A stretch of DNA of 64,000 bases from Fonsecaea monophora (GCF_001642475.1 NW_019173934.1:682001-746000), one strand, 5' to 3'; shown: positions 21,592 to 33,602, counted from the first letter of the stretch. The notes: generated by a model from the sequence alone, not told the origin. Translations and numbers: made by a program.

Positions 21592-24092
21592 CGAAAAGGG
21601 CGCGTGCTGTGCTGGAGCGGCAAGTTAGCCGAAGCGGGGGTTCACACTAGCCTTCTCTGGAGCTTGGCAATATGGGGTATATTTATTTGTGCCCCTGATG
21701 CACTGGCTCGTTCCCTTACCTTGTATGACGTCGTGGTGCATCTCGTAGCCGATTTGCTGATCTCGTGTGTTGATTGTACATTCAGGCCGGCGGCATCTTG
21801 GAGATCTCGTAAATTCCGGGAGCCAACCGTCTATCTCGTACTGCGTATCGCTCTCAGCCTACAAAGCAGGTCCGAGAGCCGAACGGACTATTTCTCCTTA
21901 CACCGTACTTGTCTCGCTCACGATCCCTGGTTTCCTCTTTAGCGTCCAGGTGTGCTGCAGGGTACAATATGATATAATCACATTCGATCCGGGGATCTGA
22001 CAATGATAGTCACGTGAGGGGACAGACGGAGACCATCTACCAACTCCTCGATGTCCTGTTCCGCATCGAACTGTGGCGAAGCGGAAGATATCGCATGATA
22101 TGTCACGCTCTTGGCACCACATGGTATGATGACCAGGCCGACTTTTGCATATTGTATTAAGTACTTGTACCAGACCGAGGTACAGTAATCACCGACTGTG
22201 AGATCTGATACTGGGTAAGCAAGCCGAAGAAGCCGCTGACATCCCATCGGCGAAGTGGTAACCCGCGCGGGGAGCGCTTTCCATTCCATCTAGCCCAGCT
22301 GCTCGGACTTCTTGGGATGTGTTTCGGTCAGAAAGCGCGGACACGAAAAGGATGGTAAAGTGCATTTGATGCAGGGAGTTAGTCCAACAGTCAAGCAAAA
22401 GTCAGCAGAGACAGGTGATCCCCGCTATAGGGCAATCCTTGGGAGCGCTAGGCACGAACCCAAATCGGCTCAGCCTCAGCCAGACGCGTAATTCCAGAGC
22501 ATGTGCTTGAGTACTCGTAAACAGTCGAGGGCTGGGCCAATCTGCGAGTAAATGCTCATGCAGGGTCAACATACCAGGAAGGGCAGTACCCACAGGGAGA
22601 AGGATATGCCATCTATATAGATCATAGGAGCGACCGCATTACAAACAATGCAGATTCAAGTGACTCAAGGTGCACTAGAGTACCTGGTCTTCACATACTG
22701 CTGCCGTCATCTTGGCCTCTCGAAGGTGCACATGCTTTAGCGGGAAATTGATCTGCCCATCCATATTTAGACACAATGCTATGCACAGTCGCTTCGACAG
22801 AGAACGCAGATATCTAGGCCTCGTTTTCCCGCAATAAGGAATCACGGATAATAATAAAAAATACGTCGTGGCTGCTTCCGTCGAACCTCACTTGACTGCA
22901 TGCAGTAAACTGAAGTAGTGACCCACTTGTACAAGCAACCCTCTGGAGTAGAAAGAAGCAAGTACAAGCGGCCAACAGGGAAAGATAGACCAGGCCCCGC
23001 CAATGACGGAAAGCGTGACAAAAGCACACCAAGTACCGAGTACAAAGTACTTTGTCATGTCGCATTTGTGGAGTCTAGTGTGTCCAGGAGAACGGCTTGT
23101 TGCGAGCTTAGACCCGGAATGATAAAATGGAGAAGACATGGTTGGGCTGCGAGTGGTGATGCCTCGAACTTTCTGCCCGGCGGGATGACTCGGCGCAGAA
23201 AGACAACAAGCCTAGGCATTGATGCTATCTGAGGCTCACAAAAATCAGAATTACTGGAACGGCGTCACAATTCGAATCTTAGGATGCGGTTCCCGGTGTG
23301 CTGTAACATCTCTGAAGACGGAAGTATACGTCCAGGCGTTGCACTTAATGGCCGAGCAGAGGTGGAATACTGACAAAAGTCAAGAAGGCCGACGTGGCCA
23401 GCATGCAGTGCGGGAGTCTCGGCTTTTGTTTTCCCTCCTTTCTGCCTTTTTTTAGTTGTCACTCGCTGAGGGGCGATGCCTAGCTGTCCCACGACATCCG
23501 AGAGGATCGGTACCTAGGTTTGAGGAGGGGCCAGGAAAAATGATTTCAATTCTCCAGTGCTCGTGGCGACCAGCGGGAGCGGGTGAGGCTTTGTCTTTGG
23601 TCCTGGTGACCCGCTGTAGATCGTATGGCTCGATGATAGCGAAGAGTATCAAGGCAGAGAGTGTGGTCAGACAATTGTGCACGCGTAAGGCTGGGCTTGA
23701 TGGACACTAGCACACCAGAAGTCAGTCAGGCACACGACATGAGTAAGATGCAGCAAAGTTATTAAGTCCCTGGAGCCATAGGGCCACGCCTCTTTGCTCT
23801 CCTCTTCTCTCTCCCTCTCTCCACTTTGTTGCGGGAGCCAGATTGCTGATCAGCTGTTTACGCTGGATCAATATCCGCCGAGCCGAAACGAAAGGAACCC
23901 AGTTGCTTGGTTGGCCGAGTGCGGGAGACTGACGGGCAGAACAAGTTCTGAAGAAGGAGAAGAAGTCTGTCCATCCAGCCAGACGATTTCCCACAAGAAA
24001 CCGGCTTTGTGGCAGTTGGCCAGGGGAGAGAAGATCTTTAGATATTTTATATCATCACCATCACCAACTGGCGGGCTGACGACTGACTGACG

Positions 24093-24111
24093 AAACCAAA
24101 CCAAACCAAAC
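24093..24111 (+). repeat. AAACC pentanucleotide microsatellite
   Basis: Nearly four tandem AAACC units in the upstream region of the arrestin gene. A longer array of the same unit lies at 51636-51679 upstream of the cyclin gene. Confidence 0.8.
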
Positions 24112-25142
24112 AGGCAAGAGGCCTTGCCTCCCCGCCCTGGTGACCCCCAAGTTCAACCAACTGATCCACCCGCAGCTCAATCAAGGAAGCACCTGGCAAG
24201 CCTGCAAGCCTGGGATTTTCTTACCCACCGAGCCTAAGCTGCTTCTGAGCACCTGAGGCTTTTTGCCTGGCTTCTCCGGGCCGGGCGTGCCACTCACTGC
24301 TGTCTGTTGGCGTGGCATTTATTCGATTCGTCTCATCCTCAATCATCATCATCCATTGTCCCGGTCTTCCCCAGCACCCTGGAGCACAGAGCACAATATT
24401 TCACGGGGATTATTGCTCTGCAAACCCGCGACTGTCTCACTCTGGTCAGTGAGCAACATTTCCATCAGCTTGAGCTCCTCCATCTCGAGTTTTCTTTCCT
24501 CTTGTCTTCGATATCACACACAAAAGCAATGCGCCAATGACACCCAGGAGGGTTATTCCGGTAGACGGCACGCCCTGAACTCCGACTAGTCCTACACACC
24601 GCAGTTATCCATTCAGCTGAATGGTTGCTGCTGCCACATTAGGTGCGTTTCCTCCACGCTTCCAAGGCCAAGCGCAAAAGCAGGCGAGAGTTCACAGCTC
24701 GTTCCAATTCAAACAAAGTTGCGGGTCTGGGGAATCCAACTTGAAGTTGGCACTATAGACTCGCTCACTTCCCCTCCCACGGGTAATCCTGCTGGTTGCT
24801 ACGGATTGTCCACTGCCATCAATTACAATCTCCCCTCCTTCTGTGTACCGCTCTCTCTACCAGCGACGCTGACAACGATCGATTCCAGTTCTCTTCAGTC
24901 CACCCAGCCAGTGAATTCGACTTGCTCTCCAGACAAGTTCAACCTACCCCTCCGTTTGCCACCACTGTATACCCTACCATCGTCTTATCCTCTAGTCACC
25001 CGCGAAGCTGGCTTTCTCACGCGAACACGCAAAAAGATTCTTCAGACTTAACCTTCCCACCGTCTCTTCGCAACCAGTTCCCCTTCACCCGGTAGTATCT
25101 GATCGAGCGTCCTTACGAAGAAGTTCAGTGGGTACGGAGGAT

Positions 25143-27346
25143 ATGGTGTTCGCCGACGTTGGCAGGCGTTCACCGGAACGACGGGGGAGGAGTCCCAGCG
25201 TGGTCAGTGGGATAAGCCATCGATCAAGACACAACAGCAATGCTCGAACTGCTCCCGTCCAACCGCCGTCGCCCGAGGCACGTCCTGCGGCAAACATAAC
25301 CCTATTGGCGGATGAGAAACCTATCGCTAGTGGCAATGGCGTCTCTGTCTCCATTGCCCTGGCAGAGCCGGTCTTGTTTCTGCAAGGGTTTGACCCTAAC
25401 GATCCATCTACTCATAGCACCACAATGCTCCGTGGGAGTCTCCTCTTGAGAGTGCAGAAGCAGGCAAAACTGAAATCAATATCTCTGAACTTCCGGGGTA
25501 AGTCAGAAACGGAATGGCCGGAAGGAATACCTCCAAAGCGCGTCGAATTCCGAGACACCACCACCATCATGAACCATACATGGTCCTTCTTCAATGCCCA
25601 ATTCCCGCAAGCCGAGTATAGCTACGGTGCGGATCTCGTCCAGCTCTCTAAAGGTGCCTCGGTGGAGTCGAAAGAAGTTGGCGTGACGGCATCATCATTC
25701 GACCTCTTCCAGCGAAGTGCCTCTCCAGCCAAAGGCCATCCGACTTCCCGTGACCTCAAGCGACTTTCCCTCCAGGCGAATCATTCGAGGAGTTTCGGCA
25801 AAGGTGATACAATCAATGGGGGACCGACTGTTGCCCAAAGGGGATTCAAAGTGTTCCATCCCGGTGATTATGTCTACAATTTCGAGCTTCCCCTCGACTC
25901 GCGGTTACCAGAATCGATAAGCGTCGATCTCGGCCACGTCAAGTACGAGTTGGAAGCCCTGGTCGAGCGTTCCGGAGCGTTCCGGGCTAACTTGGTGGGC
26001 ACGAAGGAGTTGACACTCATCCGAGCGCCTGCCGAGGGGTCATTGGAGCAGGTCGAACCTATTGCAATATCTCGCAACTGGGAAGACCAGTTGCACTACG
26101 ATATTGTGATCTCCGGGAAATCGTTTCCGCTCGGCTCGACAGTGCCCATTGCCTTCAAATTGACTCCGCTCGCCAAGGTTCAATGCCACAGGATTAAGGT
26201 GTTCGTGACAGAGAATATACAATACTTTACAAACAACAAAAAGGTACACAGGCTGGAACCGACAAGAAAAGTGCAGCTCTTTGAAAAAAGGGCTGATGGG
26301 CATAGTGTGACTTCTTACCCTGGAAGTTCAATGCGAATTCTTGCGGGCGGTGGTGTTCCCTATGACTATCGTCAACAGGCTGCTGCTGGTGATGAGGATA
26401 TTCCGAGAGACCAAACGAATTTGCTCGGTAACCTGGATAATGACGCTGGAAGTATTGGTCCGACCGAGATGGAGTTCAATGTGCAACTGCCGAGCTGCCA
26501 TCAGATGAAGGATAAATTACGGAGCGAGCGATTACATTTTGACACCACTTACTCCAACATTCAGGTCAATCATTGGATTAAGGTACGTCCATGACTGCTA
26601 CTTTTGCGTGCTTGAATGAGGACTAACAATGGCTCTGGAAGATTGTGATGCGACTCTCTCGGCCAGATGAGAATGACTCGACCAAACGGCGTCATTTTGA
26701 AATATCAATTGACTCTCCCTTTAACATTCTTTCCTGTCGGGCGACACAAGCAAACATCTCTCTTCCCGCCTATAGCGCTGGGGGCGGTATGCCATCCTCC
26801 ACGGACGAATTTGAGTGCGGATGTCCAGGCGCAGCCATCAGAAGACGAAACACTCCCCCTATATCTCAAAGTCGGATCCAATCTGTCAACAACTCAACGG
26901 ATTTTGGTGCTCCAGCACCGGGTGTGAGCCGGAGTTGGACGAATGACACAGGTGGCTTGACAATGCCTACGCAAGCACATGTGCACAATGACCCCAATGT
27001 TGGACAATCAAGGCCTATACACTTGCTGAGGAGTCCCTCATTCAACCCACCGGCTTTTGATGAAGACGAACCACCACCACCTTTGGTTACTCCACCCCCG
27101 TTGTACGATAACATTGTCCCTGGAGATTCGACCAGCGCATTGGCGGATTATTTTGCTCGCCTTGCGGACGAGACTGCCGACGAAGACGATCGGCTGGATC
27201 GGTCACGTGTAGACTATCCCCTTACCCCCGGCGGACGGGTGAACAGGAGTATGGATATTCCGAGGAACTGGATGCCACTGGGCACGGCAGCCAACACCGA
27301 ATCGACTCCTTCAGGACTGGCGTCTTCGACGTCAGTAGCAAATTGA
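25143..27346 (+). CDS. alpha-arrestin, arrestin-related trafficking adaptor (ART family)
   Basis: A protein of 714 aa in exons 25143-26582 and 26642-27346; the 59-nt intron is phase 0 (HWIK joined to IVMRLSRP). ART proteins link plasma-membrane transporters to Rsp5-type ubiquitin ligases for endocytosis. The arrestin N-lobe starts at about residue 75 (VSIALAEPVLFLQGFDPNDP, then LRGSLLLRVQKQAKLKSISL, then FRGKSETEWPEGIPPKRVEF). The C-lobe contains LHYDIVISGKSFPLGSTVPI and TPLAKVQCHRIKVFVTENIQ. The C-terminal tail has proline motifs (PPPPLVTPPPLYD) suited to WW-domain binding. The set of motifs is closest to the Aly/Rod-type fungal arrestins by eye; I cannot assign one yeast paralogue. The start ATG 25143 is the first in the frame; a spliced upstream start cannot be excluded given the long leader. 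Confidence 0.87.
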
Positions 27347-28028
27347 GCAAATCACTTCTTACTTTTGGTGATGAGCCAAAAAGGTATGAAATAATGACAA
27401 TGGAGGAATATATCACGATTTTTGCAAATTGCATCTACGCTAGCGAAGCCTTGATGTTGGACCAAAGTTGGATTGGACCTGCCAGCAGAAAGGTGTTTTA
27501 CGAGATTGGACGAATTATGGGGGCATCGGGTCCAGGGGAACGGCGGGAAAAGATTCTCTTGCTGTCTCTTGGTAGCGATTGAGTAGTCACACTTTTCATT
27601 TATTGTGTGTAGTGTGCCGAGATGAACCAAATCGATGCCTGTTATTTATTACCACATAGCCTCCAGAAGATGACTGTATAGAAAATCCTGTTACATCGGA
27701 CTTAAGACACGTACTCGGTACACCAGTCAGCAAAACCTGAGAGTGGGAGATAAGATAGTGAGCGAGGCTGAGCGAGGCTGCGATTTATGCACACAAACAC
27801 GCCAAGAGCAGATGATTCGCCGTAGTCGGCGCGCAGCTCTCTCAGCACATGGATTTTTTGGAGCTGTGAGTTTTGCTCAGTAACAGTCATTCGCTTCACT
27901 CTATTGTCCGCGCCGTGAAATTGTCATGGCGAATGTTCGACGCGGTGCATGAAGTCAGACATGTCTTGTTGACACAGAGACCCTATTACAACGGCCAATC
28001 CAGCCATTGAAACTCGATAGTGTCCATA
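27347..28028. other. intergenic, arrestin to MHR1
   Basis: About 680 bases of 3' flank and promoter. It includes a perfect 10-base direct repeat (GAGCGAGGCT) at 27760-27779. No gene recognised. Confidence 0.5.
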
Positions 28029-29915
28029 ATGGCGGCCATCACTGCCAATGCAGTGGCTCATCAGATACCCCCGATGTCCATCCCTGCGATGCCACGTATA
28101 CGACCTCCTCGAATGCTAAAGGGCGAACCTCATCCAAATCAAGGTCTCCAACCCACGGTCGTCCCCAAAAATGGCAACATCAAATGGGTTCAGGGCAAGT
28201 GGCGAGCAGGAGGTTCCAATGCGGTCAAAAATAAAGCAGCTACGCAAGACATGCAAGTTGCAAAGGCTCTTCGACATCAAACACATGGTTTAGACATCTA
28301 TGCCTACCGTCATATTCGGACTAATCAAGTGGTGTACAGCTTGACGAGGACTCTGCAGGTAATGGTCACTAGTCGTGCTTGCGTTTGTGAGTCGCTAACG
28401 AGCTTCTTGTATCAGGAAACAAAAATCCTCAAGCAATTGCTTTACCACGGCAAGAAGACTGTGCCCGCGTCGGTGCGCCCTGATATGTGGACGCCATACT
28501 TTTCCATACACTTTCCGCCCACCGCCGCAGGCGCATTAGAAGGACTTTTTGCGTTCCAAAAACTCCGCGAGCTTTCGATGCAAAGACAACTATCCCCACC
28601 CGACGACTTGATTAAAGCCACACAAGAGGACATAGATATCGTGAAATCCAAGCTGGGGTCCCCTGTGACCCTTCAGGAAATGGCCGTTCGTGATGGACTC
28701 GTTGGAAAGATTCCTAAGCTTGACGAGATTCTACCTAAAAAGCTACGGGCACGAAAATTGATGGACCAAAAAGCTACCAGTGTTGCCGATGTTGCGTTTG
28801 TGCTTGACTGGATATCGTCGGGACCCAGTCCTTGGGAAAAGGTGACCATGGTGGAAACCAACCGGCTGATAAAAGCCTCGGAGATGACGAACCGAGCACG
28901 ACGGCGCATCAACAAGATTCGCAAGGAACTGGAGAAAAAGGCGGCAGAGATACGAAGCCGGGCCGCGCTGGCTCTCCAGGATCTTCCCGCGCACGAACGG
29001 GCACTTCTTCCTTTGACACGCAATGCGATTCAGCAGCTCAGCATGGAGCATCATGGCATTATCCGTGGCCGTAAGCTTGATGTCTCGAACGACGAATCCC
29101 ACAACGATTTAAAGGCTCCGGAAGAGTATGATTCCGCACAATTACGAGAAGAACTGAAACAGCAGAATTTGGGTGTTTTCAAGGAACGTCAACAAATTGC
29201 GAAGGCAGCGGAACAGGGAGCGATCGAGGAATGGTTCAATAATAACGAACTCCCAATCACAGAGGCTGGCTCGGTCTGGGAACATGTTTCCGCGGCCAGA
29301 GAATCAGCTCTCAAGTCATTTGATGCTCAAGACAGGCTGAATGGCTCGGAGACGCAGTCAGCAACCCTACAAACGTCTCAAAGTACAGGCGCGAACCAGG
29401 CGCATAGTACCACCACAAAGCCGGAATGGGCCAAACAAACCCGTGAGATCAAGATGTACTGGGCCGACTTAAACGACGGACTCTTCGCAGCCTCCTGGCC
29501 AGGTAACGTCGTTCATGGCGCCCTCGCGCCCTTCGGCTTGGCCAAGGCTTGGAAGACGAAACTTGGACTTGATGATGAGGGCGAATTTCCAAAGGGGAAA
29601 CCACAGCAGCAATACCAAGCTGTTGTATCCAAGAGTGTGCACGTCATCGGCAGCGGAATAAATGATGGCTGGATGCCCAAAGAGATGGCGAATGGGTATA
29701 CGCAACCGCCATTGTGGGAACAACCGCCGTTGACTGAGCCTGAAGAAGATATTACGGTTTATTCAACTGAGCAGGCGGAGATGGAGGAAGTTGGCGCTGC
29801 CTCACCTCAAGAGAAGGTTGCATATAGATCAGCGCCGGAGGAATATCAAGATGTGGTGGTCGAAGCCAGACCCAGAGGGTTTTGGGGACGGGTCACAGGG
29901 CTTTTTGGTCGGTGA
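28029..29915 (+). CDS. mhr1: MHR1 / mitochondrial ribosomal protein mL67
   Basis: A protein of about 609 aa with the fungal Mhr1/mL67 domain. In yeast it is a mitoribosome large-subunit protein that also promotes mtDNA homologous pairing. The signature lies in residues 55-150: NIKWVQGKWRAGG, LDIYAYRHIRTNQVVYSLTR, then after the intron ETKILKQLLYHGKKTVPASV and RPDMWTPYFSIHFPP. A 57-nt intron (28359-28415) with GTAATG donor, GCTAAC branch and ATCAG acceptor interrupts the domain. It is in frame and has no stop, so it can be read through by mistake. The start is the ATG at 28029; the frame extends upstream but without ATG. The protein is far longer than yeast Mhr1 (about 226 aa). The extra C-terminal 350 residues include basic helices (RARRRINKIRKELEKKAAE) and end in RGFWGRVTGLFGR. 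Mitochondrial by family. Confidence 0.88.
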   Translation: MAAITANAVAHQIPPMSIPAMPRIRPPRMLKGEPHPNQGLQPTVVPKNGNIKWVQGKWRAGGSNAVKNKAATQDMQVAKALRHQTHGLDIYAYRHIRTNQVVYSLTRTLQVMVTSRACVCESLTSFLYQETKILKQLLYHGKKTVPASVRPDMWTPYFSIHFPPTAAGALEGLFAFQKLRELSMQRQLSPPDDLIKATQEDIDIVKSKLGSPVTLQEMAVRDGLVGKIPKLDEILPKKLRARKLMDQKATSVADVAFVLDWISSGPSPWEKVTMVETNRLIKASEMTNRARRRINKIRKELEKKAAEIRSRAALALQDLPAHERALLPLTRNAIQQLSMEHHGIIRGRKLDVSNDESHNDLKAPEEYDSAQLREELKQQNLGVFKERQQIAKAAEQGAIEEWFNNNELPITEAGSVWEHVSAARESALKSFDAQDRLNGSETQSATLQTSQSTGANQAHSTTTKPEWAKQTREIKMYWADLNDGLFAASWPGNVVHGALAPFGLAKAWKTKLGLDDEGEFPKGKPQQQYQAVVSKSVHVIGSGINDGWMPKEMANGYTQPPLWEQPPLTEPEEDITVYSTEQAEMEEVGAASPQEKVAYRSAPEEYQDVVVEARPRGFWGRVTGLFGR

Positions 29916-30756
29916 ATATCGACGCGCCGTTGGCGGGCCAGCTACGTCGAAGGATGAGGGAGATGATCACTGCAATCAGTCGGCACGGGACGAATGTAAG
30001 GGTCACTTGTGGGGGTTTGGACACATCCAGTGTCTCTCTCCGATCTTCGAAAAACACGTCTGGGCGTCGACTTCTACTGCAATCAGACAACAGGTCCCAT
30101 CAAGCGATTCGCTCTTTACCTCGACCGACTCGTGGGTGGTTGGTTCTATTGAGAGCCGGTTAAGACATCCGAATACTCACTTCCTCCCTTTTGGCCACTT
30201 TGCACCGAGTATCATACCTATGTATATGTATATGTATATGCATCTGTACAACAACTATGATATGAGACCGCTCTGTACTCTGTACTCTGCACATCCATGT
30301 CTGCCATACATACCTAAGACTCGATGCTTACAGTTTAGGCAGGACTCGAAGCTTTCTTGGGAGCAATTCTCCTGTTGTGTTTGTTGTGTAGTTGAGTATA
30401 TATAATCATGTCCATTGTGCTATATCCAGTATTATATATATGCCGTGCCAATCAGGCGCAAAAGGGGGTATACAACACGTCCCAAAAAGTCAAGTCATCC
30501 AAAGTCATCAATGCATAAACAGCGTATTCCTCGTACTCCAGCGAGTGTCGTCGTCTTTACAGGAGGCCAATGCTCGTGCCTTTGCTGTATTCGTCGTACA
30601 GCGTAGCAAGTGATCGTCCCTATTCACTCATTTCATCAGGTCGTATAGCAACAGTCCACGTATGCATGATGTGCGTAGTCAGGTTCGTACAGGTCGTGAC
30701 GGGGTTATAAACAGCATCGTCTCCAATATCCAATGTCGCAATCCGAATAGGACAAG
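29916..30756. other. convergent intergenic, MHR1 / OPY1-like gene
   Basis: About 840 bases between two 3' ends, with a TATGTA repeat at 30220-30241 and scattered TATATA runs typical of fungal 3' regions. No gene recognised. Confidence 0.55.
30220..30241. repeat. TATGTA hexanucleotide repeat
   Basis: About three and a half tandem units of TATGTA/ATGTAT in the MHR1 3' flank. It may form part of the A/T-rich efficiency element of a poly(A) site; this is only a suggestion. Confidence 0.7.
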
Positions 30757-32088
30757 TCAAACCGCTTGCTGGCGCAGGAGCAATGCAGCAACGCCCTCCA
30801 AGCCGGTTTTGCCTTTCCCTTTCTCCCTCTCTTTATCTCTAGCCTTCGCAGCGAGCGCCTTTTCCACTTCGTTACGCTTGCTCAACACGCTCTTCAGAGC
30901 CCCCAGCCATCTATCCAACTCTTCCTCGCCCGGCGCACAGAATCTGTACGTCTTGTCGTCCGTAATAATTTGAAAGCAGAAATTTTTGGATTTGCTCACG
31001 GGGTCAATCTCGGCGGCATTGACAATCGAGTGCATCGGTAGAATCTTTACGGCAGCATATTCCGCTTCATTCTTGTAGAACGACAGGCTTCGGGAACGGA
31101 GTACGACCCAGATCCACTTCCACCCCTTGACGCCAGTTTTGTGTGACTTCAAAATTTGTAGATGTCCTTGCCGAACAACCCGTTCTGGGTCAGCGACGGG
31201 GTCGGACTGTGACGGGGGTTGGGATAACTGTGCATTTCCTTTGGCCTCGACCTTACCACTGAGCTGTTGTGATGAAACAATTGGTGTCAATACCGGTGGT
31301 TGTTTGGCCAGCGATGACGATGAGTTTTTCGGCAATGAACTCCCCATGGAATCCGAGAAGTCCGAGTGTGACGTCGTGAATTGTTCGTTTCCAGAATATT
31401 CCTGGAAATTGGAGGGCCGTCTTTGGCTGTTCGCTTGCAGTGATCCATGCCTGGGTCTGTTCTGTATCGCACTCGATCGACCTTCGGGGGAACCTGGAGC
31501 ACGATGCATTTCATCTGCGGACATATCGGTAGAGTCATAAGTGTTTGACAGGTCACCAGCCCTACTCGAAAGCTGCGGCGCGGTAGAGGCAATGTTGTCA
31601 TCTTCATCGGTCCTTGCTTCTGAGCGGATATACATGGTCCAGTCCTCCGTGTCTGCCTCAGATATGCCGCGAAAATGATAGTTCTTCGACGGGGAGAACA
31701 CGCCAAATACATGTTCGGTGTGTACTTTTCGGACGCGTGCAACAGCCGTGACTTCGGACAAGGTAATGGAAGCTTTGAGATCAGTCTCGTCGGGATTTTG
31801 GTAGACGGACAAGAGGTTCGGCCTCAGGACAAGGTAGGCCGGCTTCCATGATGGTTTCCAGGCTCCTTTGTTTTTTACCCGCCAATGCACTTTCCCGCTC
31901 TTGATCACACGGTCAAAGCAAAAGCTCCCATTCTGATCAACTGGCGAGAAGACGGCAAGACCTAGATGGCCCGATTTGTAGGATGATTGAGAGGGAAAGG
32001 CGGGTGGCATCCGGTTCGGAGAAAGCTGGGGTGTATCAAAAGCAGGCCGAGCGGGAGTTGACGGGCGCAGAGGAGAGGTTGCTGCCAT
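30757..32088 (-). CDS. protein with two pleckstrin-homology domains (Opy1-like)
   Basis: A single-exon gene of 443 aa. PH1 is at about residues 58-165 (FDRVIKSGKVHWRVKNKGAW, KPAYLVLRPNLLSVYQNPDE, ending ADTEDWTMYIRSEAR). A Ser-rich linker follows. PH2 is at about residues 308-410 (VVRQGHLQILKSHKTGVKGW, KWIWVVLRSRSLSFYKNEAE, ending APGEEELDRWLGALKSVLSK). The tail is Lys/Glu-rich. Tandem PH domains with this spacing match yeast Opy1, a PI(4,5)P2 sensor acting on the Mss4 PI4P 5-kinase, and related fungal proteins. Expected to be cytosolic and plasma-membrane-associated. The ATG at 32088 is the first in the frame. I am confident of the domains, moderately so of the Opy1 link. Confidence 0.85.
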   Translation of the reverse strand: MAATSPLRPSTPARPAFDTPQLSPNRMPPAFPSQSSYKSGHLGLAVFSPVDQNGSFCFDRVIKSGKVHWRVKNKGAWKPSWKPAYLVLRPNLLSVYQNPDETDLKASITLSEVTAVARVRKVHTEHVFGVFSPSKNYHFRGISEADTEDWTMYIRSEARTDEDDNIASTAPQLSSRAGDLSNTYDSTDMSADEMHRAPGSPEGRSSAIQNRPRHGSLQANSQRRPSNFQEYSGNEQFTTSHSDFSDSMGSSLPKNSSSSLAKQPPVLTPIVSSQQLSGKVEAKGNAQLSQPPSQSDPVADPERVVRQGHLQILKSHKTGVKGWKWIWVVLRSRSLSFYKNEAEYAAVKILPMHSIVNAAEIDPVSKSKNFCFQIITDDKTYRFCAPGEEELDRWLGALKSVLSKRNEVEKALAAKARDKEREKGKGKTGLEGVAALLLRQQAV

Positions 32089-33602
32089 GATCGAGAGAGG
32101 AGAATGCTGGACTTTAGAGGAAAGCTGGCAACCATCAATCCGCGCGTGTAGGCGGGCGGCGTCACTATTATATCATTCCATGCGGTGAAGATCAATGGCT
32201 CGTGATGCCAGACGTAGGGTAGGCCGCCGCGTGCAGAGGGTGGGTTGCAGCTGCAGGAACGCGGGGAAAAGGGTCTTTTCGAGGCCAACTAAGCCCAACA
32301 ATAGCTGGGCAGGCTCAAACAAGGGTGTTTCAAAACATCACGATTGAAGGTTGATCGATTGGGATGAAGTTCTCAGAGTCATGAGGCCATTATTGTAAGC
32401 AATTCGAAACCGAGTCGCAAGTTGAAGTGGCTGTAGGCAACAGGTTCAGGGTGGTTGGCGGCCACTTGTTTATGCTGGTCATAATTCGCTTGTCAAGTCA
32501 ACAAACTCGTCGTTAGTTCTGTGGCAAATGGAGGCTGGGTGGGAGAGTGAGAGAGGTGGCAGACTTCTGAGGGGAAGGGATGATTATTGGCCTCTTTGGA
32601 ACTGGCGAGTCTAGCAGCTCCGAGAGGCAATTCTTAGGCCACGCCAACTGAGCCTTGGCCCCCTGGAAATTATCCGCGTTAGTCTTTAGGTGAGGTGTCG
32701 GCGTACTCGTAGATGCTCGGTACTGTCGGGGGCAACTTTAAAGCCTCCTTTTTCCTCCCGGGCAGGGGGGGAACCCTGAGTCAACCAGCTAAGTGCCTAT
32801 TGGTAAGTATATTTGGGCACGATATTTGGCCACTCTGGAGATTGAGGAGCATCTTGACAAAAAAAAAAAAAAAGAGGAAAAGGAGAGTCACCGAGGGTAG
32901 TAATACTGTCAACATCAGTAATCATCTTGTCTTGTGACTGCTGGTCATATGTATTCTTGAGAGTGCATCTCTGCGAGGAAGCCCCCGGGTTGACCTGCGA
33001 TATGATTGTGATACACATCCATCAAGTAGTGCTGTTGGGAAATGAGTTTGATGATATCGCTGCCACCAGTTGCTATACTGAGTGGCCAGTATTAGTACAT
33101 TTCTCGATATGTAGGTGTCTTGGCAGCTACGCAACCTCAGTGGCTCCTCAGTGGCCCAGCTGCGTCCGGTAGTGGTTTCTGGTCCCTGGCGGCCGTCGTG
33201 CTGTGGATCACCAAGTGTCTGCAACTTCAAGCCAAAAGTCCTTTTCTCCTCTCCCAACGTCCATGAAGAGCCATATCTGTCCTCATACTTTGTTGAATCA
33301 ACGCAGTGAGCCCATTATGTTGCTTTGGTATCGCTCAAGATAATCCTATTGCGCCATTCGATCCGGTCCTGAGCTTCCCCTGGTTCTGTGCGCGCTCATC
33401 CCTATCAGCTGCCGTCTCCAACCCTACACGATATCCAGAACTTTGGCCGCCTGCGAGGCAACTGGAAATCCATCCAGCACGGAAATACACGAGTCCACTC
33501 GAGGTCCCAAGTTGACATTCGATGACGATTGCATGTCCGCGAGATAAAAGTTTGGAAGCAGCGCGGAAAGCCCTCGTTCGTCCGAGGTAGAAGTCCCTAA
33601 TA
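32089..33602. other. divergent promoter region, OPY1-like / GT15
   Basis: About 1.5 kb between two outward-facing genes. It contains an A15 run at 32860-32874 and one TACTCGTA at 32704-32711. Short frames only; no RNA gene recognised. Confidence 0.5.

Larger units (their letters stand above)
21487..25142. other. 3.7-kb gene-free divergent interval, DPB11 / arrestin
   Basis: Two genes are transcribed outward from this interval. Near DPB11 there is an MCB-like site. Near the arrestin side (24.1-25.1 kb) the DNA is C/T-rich with a CCAAA repeat, consistent with a long 5' leader. One TACTCGTA occurs at 22512-22519. The frames present (for example 21337-21942, antisense to DPB11 exons) match nothing and lack splice-supported extensions. 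No tRNA-like A/B-box pair was found by eye. Confidence 0.5.

Noticed and set aside
21337..21942. 201-codon plus-strand frame
   Set aside because: It overlaps the first two DPB11 exons in antisense, lacks similarity and can be explained by chance.
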